Source: Aureimonas flava (GTDB lineage: Bacteria > Pseudomonadota > Alphaproteobacteria > Rhizobiales > Rhizobiaceae). From it: DNA of 44,116 nt. A model generated the notes under the pieces. That model worked only from the letters and a program-made list of their open reading frames with translations. It was not told the DNA's origin and did not search any database. Below, one piece after another: positions 26,082-34,874 of this stretch. Within the stretch, counting starts at the first letter, position 1. Each line of letters begins with the position of its first letter. Where the stretch lies: positions 1-44,116 of the forward strand of contig NZ_QYRN01000015.1 in NCBI RefSeq assembly GCF_003583935.1, read 5' to 3'. Position numbers and translations under genes: made by a program.

Positions 26082-27146
26082 ATGGCCCCCGTCACCATCC
26101 GCAACGTGAAGAAGAGCTACGGAGCCGTCGCCACGATCCACGGCGTGTCCATCGACATCGCCGACGGCGAGTTCGTGGTGCTGGTGGGGCCGTCGGGCTG
26201 CGGCAAGTCCACGCTTCTGCGCATGCTCGCCGGGCTCGAGGAGATTTCGGACGGCGAGATCCTGATCGGCGGGCGGGTGGTCAACGACCTGCCGGCCAAG
26301 GAGCGGGACATCGCCATGGTGTTCCAGAACTACGCGCTCTATCCGCACATGTCGGTGGCCGACAACATGGGCTTCGCGCTGAAGCTGAAGAACGCGGCAA
26401 AGGGCGAGATCGAGCGCCGGGTGCGGCCGGCGGCCGAGATCCTCGCCCTGTCGCACCTGCTCGACCGCTTCCCGCGCCAGCTCTCGGGCGGTCAGCGCCA
26501 GCGCGTCGCCATGGGCCGGGCGATCGTGCGCGATCCCCAGGTGTTCCTGTTCGACGAGCCCCTGTCCAACCTCGACGCCAAGCTGCGCGTCTCGATGCGC
26601 ACGGAGATCAAGAACCTCCACCAGCGCCTCGGCACCACGATCGTCTACGTCACGCACGACCAGATCGAAGCCATGACCATGGCCGACAAGATCGTGGTGA
26701 TGCGCGAGGGGCGCGTCGAGCAGGTCGGTGCGCCGCTGGAGCTCTACGATCGCCCGGCCAACACGTTCGTGGCCGGTTTCATCGGGTCCCCCGCGATGAG
26801 CTTCATCGGCGGCTGGGTCGACGCCGACCGGTTCGTCACCGCGGACGGCCACCGGTTCCCGCTTCCCGCGGGCGTCGAGCCCGGCGGGGCGGGCGAGGCG
26901 ACCTACGGCGTTCGTCCCGAGCACGTGCGCATCGACGCCAAGGGCGTGCCGATCCGGATCGAGGTCGTGGAGCCGACGGGATCGGAGGTGATGGTCGCGG
27001 CCCGGCTCGGCGACCAGCCGATCTCCTGCCTGTTCCGGGAGCGCCTCGCGCTGCGGCCCGGCGAGACCATCCCGGTGCGGTTCGACCCGGCTGCCATCCA
27101 TCTGTTCGATGGCGCGAACGGCAGCCGGATCGAGACCGCGCGCTAG
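26082..27146 (+). CDS. Sugar ABC transporter ATP-binding protein (MalK/UgpC type)
   Basis: An ATPase of 354 residues. Walker A GPSGCGKST is at 36-44, a Q-loop Gln near 82, signature LSGGQ at 134-138, Walker B VFLFDE at 154-159 and the H-loop His near 192. A C-terminal OB/TOBE domain begins around residue 240. It ends the second import operon and starts 10 bases after the last permease. It strongly resembles the ATPase at 695-1777 over the core, as expected for CUT1 ATPases; the C-terminal domains differ. Confidence 0.92.
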   Translation: MAPVTIRNVKKSYGAVATIHGVSIDIADGEFVVLVGPSGCGKSTLLRMLAGLEEISDGEILIGGRVVNDLPAKERDIAMVFQNYALYPHMSVADNMGFALKLKNAAKGEIERRVRPAAEILALSHLLDRFPRQLSGGQRQRVAMGRAIVRDPQVFLFDEPLSNLDAKLRVSMRTEIKNLHQRLGTTIVYVTHDQIEAMTMADKIVVMREGRVEQVGAPLELYDRPANTFVAGFIGSPAMSFIGGWVDADRFVTADGHRFPLPAGVEPGGAGEATYGVRPEHVRIDAKGVPIRIEVVEPTGSEVMVAARLGDQPISCLFRERLALRPGETIPVRFDPAAIHLFDGANGSRIETAR

Positions 27147-27148
27147 GC

Positions 27149-27174
27149 GCCACGGCCGCTTCGTTCCCCGTGGC
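27149..27174. terminator. Hairpin between converging genes
   Basis: GCCACGG (27149-27155) and CCGTGGC (27168-27174) form a 7-bp perfect stem with a 12-base loop. It lies between the ATPase stop (plus strand) and the RidA-family stop (minus strand), so it could act on both transcripts. There is no T-run. Confidence 0.4.
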
Positions 27175-27198
27175 CCGAACCGGGACGGAGCGCGGGCG

Positions 27199-27603
27199 TC
27201 AGTCCGGGATGCGGACGGTCAGTTCGAGTTCGGCCTGGAGGCCGGGTCCGGCCAGTGCCGCGACGCCGATCCCGGTCAGCGACGGCTGCGCGCCGTCGAA
27301 GATGTCGCGCAACGGGCCCATCAGCCGGCCGAGCCGCTCCTGCGTCAGGTCGGTGACGTAGAAGCGAGCGGCGACGACGTCGTGCGGCGTGGCGCCGATT
27401 GCCTCCAGCGTGTGCCGGACGTTGCGGCCGATGACGCGGATCTGCTCCACCAGATCGTCCGGGACGCTCCCGCCCTCGGTGGTCCAGGCAACCTGGCCGG
27501 AGATGTGCGCGATGCGTCCGGGTTCGGCGATCGAGATGTGGGAGAAGCCCTGCGCACCGAAGTCGGTGAGCGTCGGCGGGTTGAGGCGGGTGATGGCGGT
27601 CAT
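27199..27603 (-). CDS. RidA/YjgF family protein
   Basis: A protein of 134 residues of the Rid family, whose best-known members hydrolyse reactive enamine/imine intermediates; several subgroups serve specific catabolic pathways. Visible features are GFSHISIAEPGRIAHISGQVAW, QIRVIGRNVRHTLEAIGATPHDVV and the end FYVTDLTQER. The family's usual catalytic Arg near residue 105 is not clearly present (GAQPSLTGIGVAAL), which suggests a non-canonical subgroup. The ATG at 27603 (MTAITRLNPP) fits the family; the open frame upstream does not. It is divergent from a LysR gene that may regulate it. Confidence 0.75.
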   Translation of the reverse strand: MTAITRLNPPTLTDFGAQGFSHISIAEPGRIAHISGQVAWTTEGGSVPDDLVEQIRVIGRNVRHTLEAIGATPHDVVAARFYVTDLTQERLGRLMGPLRDIFDGAQPSLTGIGVAALAGPGLQAELELTVRIPD

Positions 27604-27791
27604 CGCGGTTCCTGTCCGGTTCTGAGGCGCGAGGGCTTCGAGCGTTGCCGGCTCGAGGGGGTCGGACACCCACCGTCCGACGCCGGATCGCTCACGCCGC
27701 GCCTCGCTTCCTGTCTGCAGGACGACACATATGTCCGAGATTGGGGAATGGGGTTCCCCTTTGCGGGGCCCGCCGTGCACCGAGGGGAACG

Positions 27792-28694
27792 ATGGCCGAC
27801 ATTCCGGACCTTGGCGCCATTCAGGCGTTCGTGGCCGTCGCCGACGCGCAGAGCTTCTCGAAGGCGGCGCGCGCCACGGGCCTGTCGCGCTCGGCGCTCG
27901 GCAAGGCGCTCGCGCGGCTCGAAGCAAGGCTCGGCACGCGGCTCCTCCACCGCACCACGCGCAAGGTGACGCTGACGGGCGACGGCTCGCTGTACCTCCG
28001 CCGCATGCGGGCCATCCTTCTCGACCTCGAGGAGGCGGATGCCGCGATCCGGCACGAGGACGCCAGGCCGCGCGGGGTCCTGCGGCTGTCGCTCCCGGCA
28101 GCCTACGGCCGTCTCCGGGTCCTGCCCGTGCTCCAGCGATACCTGCGCGACTGGCCCGAACTGTCGGCCGAGATCGGCTTCACCGATCGGCCGGTGGATC
28201 TCGTGGGTGAGGGGGTCGATCTCGTGGTGCGCATGGGCAGCACCGCGACCGGGGCCGACATCGTCGGGCGGACCATCGCGCGCTCGAAGGTCCTGCTCTG
28301 TGCGGCCCCCGACTATCTCGCGGCGCGCAGCATGCCGGCCTCCGCCGGCGATCTGGCGGATCACGACCGCCTGCATTTCGGCGGCGGAGGCACGGCCATG
28401 CGATGGGCGGTGAAGTCGGCCCAAGGCGGCGAGGCGTCGATCGCCGGCCCCGGACGCGTGCTTCTCGACAGCGCAGAGGCGATCCGCGACATGGCGCTGG
28501 CGGGCTTCGGCATCGCCGAGCTGCCGCGCTTCCTCGTGAGCTGCGACCTCGACGCCGGTCGGCTCGTCCCCGTGCTCGCCGGGCTGACGCGCGAGCCCGT
28601 GGCGATCTCGGTCCTCTATGCCAACCGTCGCCACCTTCCGGCGCGCGCCCGTCTGTTCATCGATCGCCTCGCCGACGAACTCGGCGACGAGTGA
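27792..28694 (+). CDS. LysR-family transcriptional regulator
   Basis: A regulator of 300 residues. The N-terminal helix-turn-helix (about 5-65) reads LGAIQAFVAVADAQSFSKAARATG, SRSALGKALARLEARLGT and LLHRTTRKVTLTGDG. This is the CrgA/AaeR-like type with a serine-rich recognition helix. The effector domain follows (GVLRLSLPAAYGRL, GEGVDLVVRMG). The start is ATG at 27792, with a GAGGGGA site upstream. It is divergent from the RidA-family gene, and the spacer contains the short palindrome ACATATGT (27727-27734). The usual LysR layout suggests it controls the RidA gene and itself. Confidence 0.85.
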   Translation: MADIPDLGAIQAFVAVADAQSFSKAARATGLSRSALGKALARLEARLGTRLLHRTTRKVTLTGDGSLYLRRMRAILLDLEEADAAIRHEDARPRGVLRLSLPAAYGRLRVLPVLQRYLRDWPELSAEIGFTDRPVDLVGEGVDLVVRMGSTATGADIVGRTIARSKVLLCAAPDYLAARSMPASAGDLADHDRLHFGGGGTAMRWAVKSAQGGEASIAGPGRVLLDSAEAIRDMALAGFGIAELPRFLVSCDLDAGRLVPVLAGLTREPVAISVLYANRRHLPARARLFIDRLADELGDE

Positions 28695-28695
28695 C

Positions 28696-28721
28696 CGGGC
28701 GGCGACCGGGCCAGCCGCCCG
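28696..28721. terminator. Hairpin between converging LysR and tdm genes
   Basis: CGGGCGGC (28696-28703) and GCCGCCCG (28714-28721) form a perfect 8-bp stem with a 10-base loop. It lies in the 37-base gap between two converging stop codons, the best place for a two-way terminator. There is no T-run on either side. Confidence 0.5.
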
Positions 28722-28731
28722 TATCGCCGCG

Positions 28732-31128
28732 TCAGGGCCCCGCGACGCCGCGCTGCACGGCGCCGCGCGGATCGTCGGTCACCACCGAGGCGGCGTCGGA
28801 CCGGGGAGGGGCGGCCTGCGGATCGGCCGTCTTCGGCTCCTCCGCCCGCACCCGCGTCTTCTGCGGGTCGAAATGCGGGAACGCCACGACGCTCGCCGCG
28901 ATCCGCTTCTGGTGTCCGTCGAGCTTGCCGATCTCGACGCGCGTCCCCGGTTCGGCGACGGAGACGTCGAGGCGCGCGAGCGCGATCGACTTGCCGAGGA
29001 TCGGCGACTTCACCGCGCTCGTGACGACGCCCACCTGCGCCCGGCCGACATGGACCGGGTCGCCGTGGCCGATCGGCTCGTTGCCGGCGATGTCGAGGCC
29101 GACCATGCGGCGATGGGCATGGTCGCGCCGGCGCGCGATCGCCGCGTCGCCGACATAGGGGTCGGGCTTCTCCTTCGGCACGCTGAAGCCGATGCCGGCC
29201 TCGAACGGGTCCGTCTCGTCGGAGAAGTCGTAGCCCGCGAAGATCAGGCCCGCCTCGATCCGAACCATGTCGAGCGCGAGCAGACCCATCGGGGTGAGCC
29301 CCTCCGGCTCGCCCGCCGCCATGATCGCGTCCCACACGAGCGGCGCGTCGGTCGGATGGCACCAGACCTCGAAGCCGAGCTCGCCCGTGTAGCCCGTGCG
29401 CGAGACCACCACCGGGCGCCCGGCGATGCGCCCGACGGTGAAGCGGAACCATTTCAGCTCGGCGATCCGCGGCTGATGCGGCGGCGTGACCATGACCTGT
29501 GCCAGGATCGCCCGCGAGCGCGGACCCTGCACCGCGAGATTGTGGAGCTGGTCGCTGGAATTGCGCACGAACGCCTTCAGCCCGTGCTTGGCCGCGAGGT
29601 CCCGCAGCCAGGCGCCGGAGAACTCGTCGCCGCAGATCCAGCGGAAGTTGTGCGCGCCCATGCGGAAGATCGTGCCGTCGTCGATCATCCCGCCGTGGTC
29701 GTAGCAGAGCGGCGTGTAGACGACCTGGCCGACGGCGAGCTTCTTCACGTTGCGCGGCACGGCGAGCTGCAGGAGGTCTTCCGCGTCCGGCCCCGTGATC
29801 TCGAACTTGCGCAGCGCCGACAGGTCGATCACCACCGCGCGCTCGCGGCAGGCCCAGTATTCCTCGATCGGGCCGGCGGCCGAGTAGCAGCTCGCCAGCC
29901 AGAAGCCGCGATAGTCCTCGAACTTGCGCGTCAGGGCGGAGGTGCGGGAGTGGAAGCCGGTCTCGCGGCTGAGGCGGGGTTCGGCGTCGGGCGTCATGCG
30001 GTGGGCGCTCCCGTTGGGGAAATGGCAGGTGGCGTCGTACACCCGCACGTGGATGTCGGTCGGGACCCAGCCGTTCGCGGGGTCGATGTCGTCGGCGCAG
30101 GAGGACGAGGCGCAGACGAGGTCGGTCAGCGCGCGCAGCAGAACGTAGTCGCCGGGCCGCGACCACGGCTCGTCCATGCCGATGCGGCCGTGCGCGTCGA
30201 CGAACGTGTTGTAGAAGAAGTTGATCGCCGGCCAGCCCTGCCGCTCCGTGACGCCGTATCTCGCCAGGGTGCGGTTGAAGTTCTCGGTGCAGTTGGAATG
30301 GCCGGGATAGCCCATGTCCTCGTAGTACTTCGCGGTGCAGGCGAGGAGGAACGTGTCGTGCCGCCCGACCGTGTCCTGAACCACCTCGACGAGGGGCTTC
30401 ATCCGCTGATCGAAATACTTGGAATGGAGGCCCGGACCGGAGAAGCTCGATCCCATCAGGGTGCGCGTCACGGTCGGGTCGAGATCGTATTCGTGGCCGG
30501 CCGCGAGCTCGACGGCGTCGAAGGCGAGGAAGTCGGAGCACTGTCGCCCGTCGACGTCGATGATCTGGATGTACTGGCCGGCCTTCACCTCGTAGGCGGC
30601 GGCCGTGGCCGCCGCGATCCGCAGGTCCGCCACCATCTCGGGGGCGAGCGGCGGGGGAATCTCGCCGGTCCGCGGCGCGGCGGGCACGATTTCGACCAGG
30701 ACGTCGGTCGGCGTGTCCTGTGCGTCGGGGGCCATAGCGCCGCCCGGCGCGGCGACGACGCACAGAAGGTCGGCGGCCGCCTCCAGCGTGCGCGCGGCAC
30801 CGGCCGGTGCGGTCGCGTCGAACAGGCTCGCCGACAGGACGGAACCGCCGGCGTGGCGGCGAAGGGCCTCGGCGGCCGCCGGCGGCAGCGCGGCGGCGAT
30901 CTCCTCCGTCCGGCCGGCGACGGCCTCCGGCATCCCCGCCAGCGCGTCCTCGGGCCCCAGCGCGTGGATGTCGACGGGCTGGCCGCCTTCCAGGTTGCGG
31001 AGCGTCAGCCGGTCGCCCGCCCGAAGCGCGAAGAGCCGGGCGTCACCGCCGCGCAGGATCGCGGAGGTCGGTCGCATCACCGGCTGGGGAAGCGCCTCGG
31101 CGCCTCGCTCGCCCATCCAGACATTCAT
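28732..31128 (-). CDS. tdm: Trimethylamine N-oxide demethylase (aldolase), Tdm
   Basis: Tdm splits trimethylamine N-oxide into dimethylamine and formaldehyde. The 798-residue protein has the Tdm layout. After a variable start, a DUF1989 domain covers about 170-390, with conserved cysteines in GRQCSDFLAFD, HSNCTENF and DATCHFPNG, which suit a zinc site. A GcvT-type folate-binding domain covers about 405-750, including the paired Asp GGMIDDGT, LAVQGPRS and [12 protein letters not shown]. The C-terminal tail of about 40 residues is low-complexity. It is the last gene of the leftward methylated-amine operon, 100 bases after tmm, with a hairpin in the gap. Sarcosine or dimethylglycine enzymes share only the GcvT half. 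Confidence 0.88.
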   Translation of the reverse strand: MNVWMGERGAEALPQPVMRPTSAILRGGDARLFALRAGDRLTLRNLEGGQPVDIHALGPEDALAGMPEAVAGRTEEIAAALPPAAAEALRRHAGGSVLSASLFDATAPAGAARTLEAAADLLCVVAAPGGAMAPDAQDTPTDVLVEIVPAAPRTGEIPPPLAPEMVADLRIAAATAAAYEVKAGQYIQIIDVDGRQCSDFLAFDAVELAAGHEYDLDPTVTRTLMGSSFSGPGLHSKYFDQRMKPLVEVVQDTVGRHDTFLLACTAKYYEDMGYPGHSNCTENFNRTLARYGVTERQGWPAINFFYNTFVDAHGRIGMDEPWSRPGDYVLLRALTDLVCASSSCADDIDPANGWVPTDIHVRVYDATCHFPNGSAHRMTPDAEPRLSRETGFHSRTSALTRKFEDYRGFWLASCYSAAGPIEEYWACRERAVVIDLSALRKFEITGPDAEDLLQLAVPRNVKKLAVGQVVYTPLCYDHGGMIDDGTIFRMGAHNFRWICGDEFSGAWLRDLAAKHGLKAFVRNSSDQLHNLAVQGPRSRAILAQVMVTPPHQPRIAELKWFRFTVGRIAGRPVVVSRTGYTGELGFEVWCHPTDAPLVWDAIMAAGEPEGLTPMGLLALDMVRIEAGLIFAGYDFSDETDPFEAGIGFSVPKEKPDPYVGDAAIARRRDHAHRRMVGLDIAGNEPIGHGDPVHVGRAQVGVVTSAVKSPILGKSIALARLDVSVAEPGTRVEIGKLDGHQKRIAASVVAFPHFDPQKTRVRAEEPKTADPQAAPPRSDAASVVTDDPRGAVQRGVAGP

Positions 31129-31188
31129 GCGGCGGGTCCTTTCCCTGGAAACGCGGGTGGTACGGCGCGTTTATGGCCGGGGTCGGGC

Positions 31189-31207
31189 GGACGGCGGGAA
31201 GCCGTCC
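31189..31207 (-). other. Intercistronic hairpin between tmm and tdm
   Basis: GGACGGC (31189-31195) and GCCGTCC (31201-31207) form a perfect 7-bp stem with loop GGGAA, about 22 bases after the tmm stop. No T-run follows. It may protect the tmm message or reduce tdm expression. Confidence 0.45.
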
Positions 31208-31228
31208 TCCGTTCTGCCGGCCCTTTCG

Positions 31229-32584
31229 CTACTCGGCCGCTTCCCTGACGCGCAGGAAGGCTTCCAGCGAATCGTCCATCGCGTCCATCCAGGGCGTGTG
31301 ATGGACCGGCGCCATGTTGCCCGTGATCGTCGAGCGGTAGGAACGGTCGCGATAGGTGAGGATGCCCTCCGCCTTGTGGTGCTCCCATTCCTTGAAGAGC
31401 CCGGCCACCTTGTCGACGTCCAGGAAGGGATAGTCGGTCGGCGCCAGGAGATCGCGCAGGTAGTCGGTCTGGAAGTCGATCATCTCCTCGGCGTCGGCGA
31501 GCGCCTCCTCGCGCCGGGTCCAGGCCTCGCTGTCGGCGTGCATCGCGTCCGGCTCGGGCAGCGCGATGCGGCCGAGCACGATGTCGCGCGCGTACCAGGC
31601 CTGCGCGTCGAACATGTTGAACGTGTAGAACTGGTCCTGCGCGCCGATGTAGAACAGGCCCGGATTGGGCTCGAACACGATGCCCTTGTAGAGGTTGGGC
31701 GGGAAGAGCCGATTGCGCGTCTTCAGCCGGAGCGAGTCCTCCAGGAACGGGTAGTGGTTGAGATAGCCCGTGCACAGGACGATGGCGTCCACCGTCTTGG
31801 TGCTGCCGTCCTTGAAGTGCGCCGTGTTGCCCACGAGCTTCTCCAGGAGCGGCTTCTCCTCGAAGCTGTCCGGCCAGTCGAAGCCCATCGGCTTGGTGCG
31901 GTAGCTGAAGGTGACCGAGGCCGCGCCGTACTTGTGGCACTGCGTCCCGATGTCCTCGGCCGAGTAGCTGGAGCCGACGAGGAGCACGTGCTTTCCGGCG
32001 AACTCGTCCGCCGCGCGGAAGTCGTGGGCGTGCATGACGCGCCCGAGGAAGCTCTCGATGCCCTGGAAGTACGGCACGTTGGGCGTCGAGAAATGGCCGT
32101 TGGCGACGAACACGTGGTCGAACGCCTCGGTGACCACCTGGTCGCCGACGAGATCCTTCACCGTGACGGCGAAGCGGTTGGTCTCCGGCTCGAAGGTGAC
32201 GTTCTTCACCGCATGGTTGAACTTGCAGTAGGCGCGCACGCCGCTCTTCTCGACGCGCCCGGCGATGTAGTCGTGCAGCACGGCGCGCGGCGGATAGGAG
32301 GGGATCGGCCGACCGAAATGCTCCTCGAAGGAATAGTCGGCAAATTCCAGGCACTCCTTCGGCCCGTTCGACCACAGGTAGCGGTACATCGAGCCGTGGA
32401 CGGGTTCGCCGAACTCGTCGAGGCCGGTCCGCCAGGTGTAGTTCCAGAGCCCGCCCCAATTGGCCTGCTTCTCGAAGCAGATGATCTCCGGCACGTCGAC
32501 CCCGGCGCGGCGCGCCGTCTCGAAGGCACGCAGGACGGCCAGCCCGCTCGGGCCGGCACCGATGACGGCGATCCGCTTTCGCAT
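31229..32584 (-). CDS. tmm: Trimethylamine monooxygenase (flavin-containing), Tmm
   Basis: Tmm oxidises trimethylamine to its N-oxide with NADPH and O2. The 451-residue protein has FAD motif GAGPSG at 9-14, the FMO fingerprint [11 protein letters not shown] at 178-188, NADPH motif [12 protein letters not shown] at 201-212, and the Tmm-typical segments [15 protein letters not shown] and [15 protein letters not shown] chose the ATG at 32584 (MRKRIAVIG) because GGGAG lies eight bases before it; another ATG five codons upstream (32599) has none. It follows dmmD by 52 bases. Its product TMAO is the substrate of Tdm, encoded next. General FMOs or indole oxidases are less likely given this context. 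Confidence 0.92.
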   Translation of the reverse strand: MRKRIAVIGAGPSGLAVLRAFETARRAGVDVPEIICFEKQANWGGLWNYTWRTGLDEFGEPVHGSMYRYLWSNGPKECLEFADYSFEEHFGRPIPSYPPRAVLHDYIAGRVEKSGVRAYCKFNHAVKNVTFEPETNRFAVTVKDLVGDQVVTEAFDHVFVANGHFSTPNVPYFQGIESFLGRVMHAHDFRAADEFAGKHVLLVGSSYSAEDIGTQCHKYGAASVTFSYRTKPMGFDWPDSFEEKPLLEKLVGNTAHFKDGSTKTVDAIVLCTGYLNHYPFLEDSLRLKTRNRLFPPNLYKGIVFEPNPGLFYIGAQDQFYTFNMFDAQAWYARDIVLGRIALPEPDAMHADSEAWTRREEALADAEEMIDFQTDYLRDLLAPTDYPFLDVDKVAGLFKEWEHHKAEGILTYRDRSYRSTITGNMAPVHHTPWMDAMDDSLEAFLRVREAAE

Positions 32585-32636
32585 TCCGATATCTCCCATG
32601 AGAATGGCTTGATCCGAGGCTTCCGAACGTCCGGGC

Positions 32637-33770
32637 TCAGCCCTTGGCCGTCCGCTTCAGCTTCTTCGGATCGTCGAAGGGAAGTTCGTGCGCCACCGCC
32701 TTGATCGGGCCGGAGGCGTTGTGGACGACGAGGTCCACGCCGGGCACGGCGCAGTCGACGTCGAGGCGCGCGATGGCCATCGAGGCCTCGGCGAGCGGCG
32801 AATACATGCCGCAGGTGGCGACGCCCACCTGCTTGTCGCCGCGATGGACCGGCGCGCCCTCGTCGGCGGGCTCGGTGCCCTCGAGCTTCAAGCCGAAGAT
32901 CTTGAACCGCTCCCGGCCCTCGAGGCGGTAGTGCTCCTCGGCGCCGCGAAAGCCGGTCTTGCCGGGGCTGACGGTGAAGGTGAGGCCGAGCTCCCAGAGC
33001 GTGTCGCCGGGGCCCTCGCCGGCGAACGGGTACTTCTGCGAGTTGTCGTAGGGGTAGAACAAGAGGTAGCTCTCCACCCGCAGCATGTCGAGCGTCGTGA
33101 AGCGGCAGGGGATGATGCCCATTCCGGCGCCTTCCTCCAGGATGCGGTCCCAGATCGCGGGGGCGTCCTGGCCCCGGCAGAAGATTTCGTAGCCCCGCTC
33201 GCCGGTGTAGCCGGTGCGCGAGATCATCACCGGCAGGCCGAAGAGCTGCGTCTGCATGTGGTGGAAATAGGGAAGGTCGCGGATGCCCGGCACGTGCGGC
33301 GCCAGGTAGTCGACGGCGAGCGGCCCCTGGAGCGACAGGTCGTGGAGGTTGTCGTCGAAGCGGATCGACACGTCGCGACCGACCGCGGCGCGCTGCAGCT
33401 CCTCGTGGCCGGTTCCCGAGCCGTGGACCACCATCCAGCTGTTGGGGCCGGTGCGGTAGAGGATGCAGTCGTCGGTGAACTTGCCGGCGTCGTTCAGCAT
33501 GCAGGCATAGGCCGAGCGGCCGGGATAGATCTTCTCGACGTTGCGCGTGGTCGCGAGGTCGAGGATGTGCGAGGCGTGAGCGCCGGTGACGTGGACCTTC
33601 TTCAGGCCGGACACGTCCATCAGCCCCGCCTTGGTGCGGATCGCGAGATATTCCGCCTCGGGATCGCCGTCGTAGGACCAGGCCGTCCCCATGCCGCTCC
33701 AGTCCTCGAGCTTGGAGCCGAGCGCCCGGTGGCGGTCGGCGAGGGTGGAAAAGCGCCAGGATGCGGTCAT
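32637..33770 (-). CDS. dmmD: GcvT-like folate-dependent aminomethyltransferase DmmD
   Basis: DmmD (delta subunit in heme-dependent demethylases) is thought to trap formaldehyde from dimethylamine oxidation as methylene-tetrahydrofolate. The 377-residue protein is a complete GcvT fold: [19 protein letters not shown], the catalytic paired Asp region [40 protein letters not shown], and the C-terminal barrel ending KKLKRTAKG. Its position after the dmmC-like gene and before tmm distinguishes it from the glycine-cleavage T protein, whose partners gcvH and gcvP are absent. The start is ATG at 33770, 49 bases after the upstream stop. Confidence 0.85.
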   Translation of the reverse strand: MTASWRFSTLADRHRALGSKLEDWSGMGTAWSYDGDPEAEYLAIRTKAGLMDVSGLKKVHVTGAHASHILDLATTRNVEKIYPGRSAYACMLNDAGKFTDDCILYRTGPNSWMVVHGSGTGHEELQRAAVGRDVSIRFDDNLHDLSLQGPLAVDYLAPHVPGIRDLPYFHHMQTQLFGLPVMISRTGYTGERGYEIFCRGQDAPAIWDRILEEGAGMGIIPCRFTTLDMLRVESYLLFYPYDNSQKYPFAGEGPGDTLWELGLTFTVSPGKTGFRGAEEHYRLEGRERFKIFGLKLEGTEPADEGAPVHRGDKQVGVATCGMYSPLAEASMAIARLDVDCAVPGVDLVVHNASGPIKAVAHELPFDDPKKLKRTAKG

Positions 33771-33819
33771 CGATCAGTCTCCCGTTGTGCGTCAGGCCGT
33801 GGGCGAAAAGGGGGGCGGC

Positions 33820-34860
33820 TCAGTCCGGTCCGAAGCCCGGCGAGGTCGGCGCGCCGTTGTCGTGGCGCGCCAGCCAATCGATCGCCGTGTCGCGGAAGCG
33901 CCCGAGCCCCTTGTAGTCGGCGATCTCCGGCGGCAGGCTTCGCAGAACGCGGTGGAGGCGGCGGGCCCACTTGCGCTGGGTCGCCAGCTCCTCCAGCGAG
34001 ATCAGGTAGCAGCGGATCGAGAACACGATGGCGTTGGAGCGCGGCAGGCGCCACAGCGCCTGGAGCTCCACCCGCAGATGCACCTTGCCGGCGACGTTCT
34101 CCGGGGTCACGCTGGCCTTGTCGATGCCCCAGCGATGGTAGTTCTCGGGGCTCGTGTCGAGGCGCGGATTGATCGTCATCGTCCAGTTGAGCCGGCGCAC
34201 GGGCCGGCCCTGCTGGAGGTTGAGGAGGAACTTGAGCGCCCGGTCGAACACGCCGAGGTCGTGCGCCAGCGGCACCGGTCCGTGCCATTCGATGAAGTTC
34301 ATTCCGAGGTCGAAATCCAGCGACCAGTCGGCCTGGGACGTCACCATCCCGGCGTCCATCCAGAGATTGTCGTCGCGCTGGTCGAGCAGGCAGAAGTCGC
34401 CCTGGCACTGGCGCGTCACGTACTCCATCGGCGGCATCGGCAGGGTGGCGGCCTCGCCGAAGGTGAAGTGCTGGTCGATGCCGAGCGGCCGGTTGACCCA
34501 GTGCCAGCGGTCCCCGTCCACGGCGAGGGAGAAGTGCTCCGGATAGTGCCGGGACATGGAGGTCATCAGCAGTTCCACGAGCTCCCATCCCGCCAGCTCC
34601 ATGTGCGGGAGCGACTGGCAGCGCAGCGGGTCCTCGCGCAGCGTGATGGCGCGGTCCTCCATCTCGGCGACATAGTGTTCGTCGATGTGGATCGGGAACT
34701 CGGTCGCCGACTGCACCGGGCCCGGCACGTGCTGCTCGATGTTGACCGCGTACATGTATTCGTCGCGGTCGAAGGGGAAGGGAAAGTGCCGTATGCCCTC
34801 GGGGCTGTTGCGATAGGTGTAGTCGTCGCGGAAGGTTTCGGCCTTGAACGAGAGGGTCAT
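33820..34860 (-). CDS. dmmC: Dimethylamine monooxygenase heme subunit (HODM alpha-like, DUF3445)
   Basis: A protein of 346 residues of the HODM alpha/DUF3445 family. Members carry heme in a PAS-like fold and oxidatively demethylate secondary amines. Family-like segments are FPFPFDRDEYMYAVNIEQH, ITLREDPLRCQSLPHMELAGWELVELLM, the IDFDLGMNF-like LDFDLGMNFIEWHGPVP, and NWTMTINPRLDTSPENYHRWG. The start is ATG at 34860, with AAGGGGAG eight bases upstream. It lies between a ferredoxin-type reductase and DmmD, the known DMA monooxygenase arrangement. The letter dmmC is assigned by elimination (DmmA is the zinc-ribbon subunit) and the naming of B and C should be checked. Confidence 0.8.
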   Translation of the reverse strand: MTLSFKAETFRDDYTYRNSPEGIRHFPFPFDRDEYMYAVNIEQHVPGPVQSATEFPIHIDEHYVAEMEDRAITLREDPLRCQSLPHMELAGWELVELLMTSMSRHYPEHFSLAVDGDRWHWVNRPLGIDQHFTFGEAATLPMPPMEYVTRQCQGDFCLLDQRDDNLWMDAGMVTSQADWSLDFDLGMNFIEWHGPVPLAHDLGVFDRALKFLLNLQQGRPVRRLNWTMTINPRLDTSPENYHRWGIDKASVTPENVAGKVHLRVELQALWRLPRSNAIVFSIRCYLISLEELATQRKWARRLHRVLRSLPPEIADYKGLGRFRDTAIDWLARHDNGAPTSPGFGPD

Positions 34861-34874
34861 CCGTTCGTCTCCCC

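Noticed and set aside
28618-31248. An 876-codon open frame on the plus strand opposite tdm
   Set aside because: It is antisense to a gene with full family motifs. Long antisense frames are expected in GC-rich DNA, and it resembles no family.
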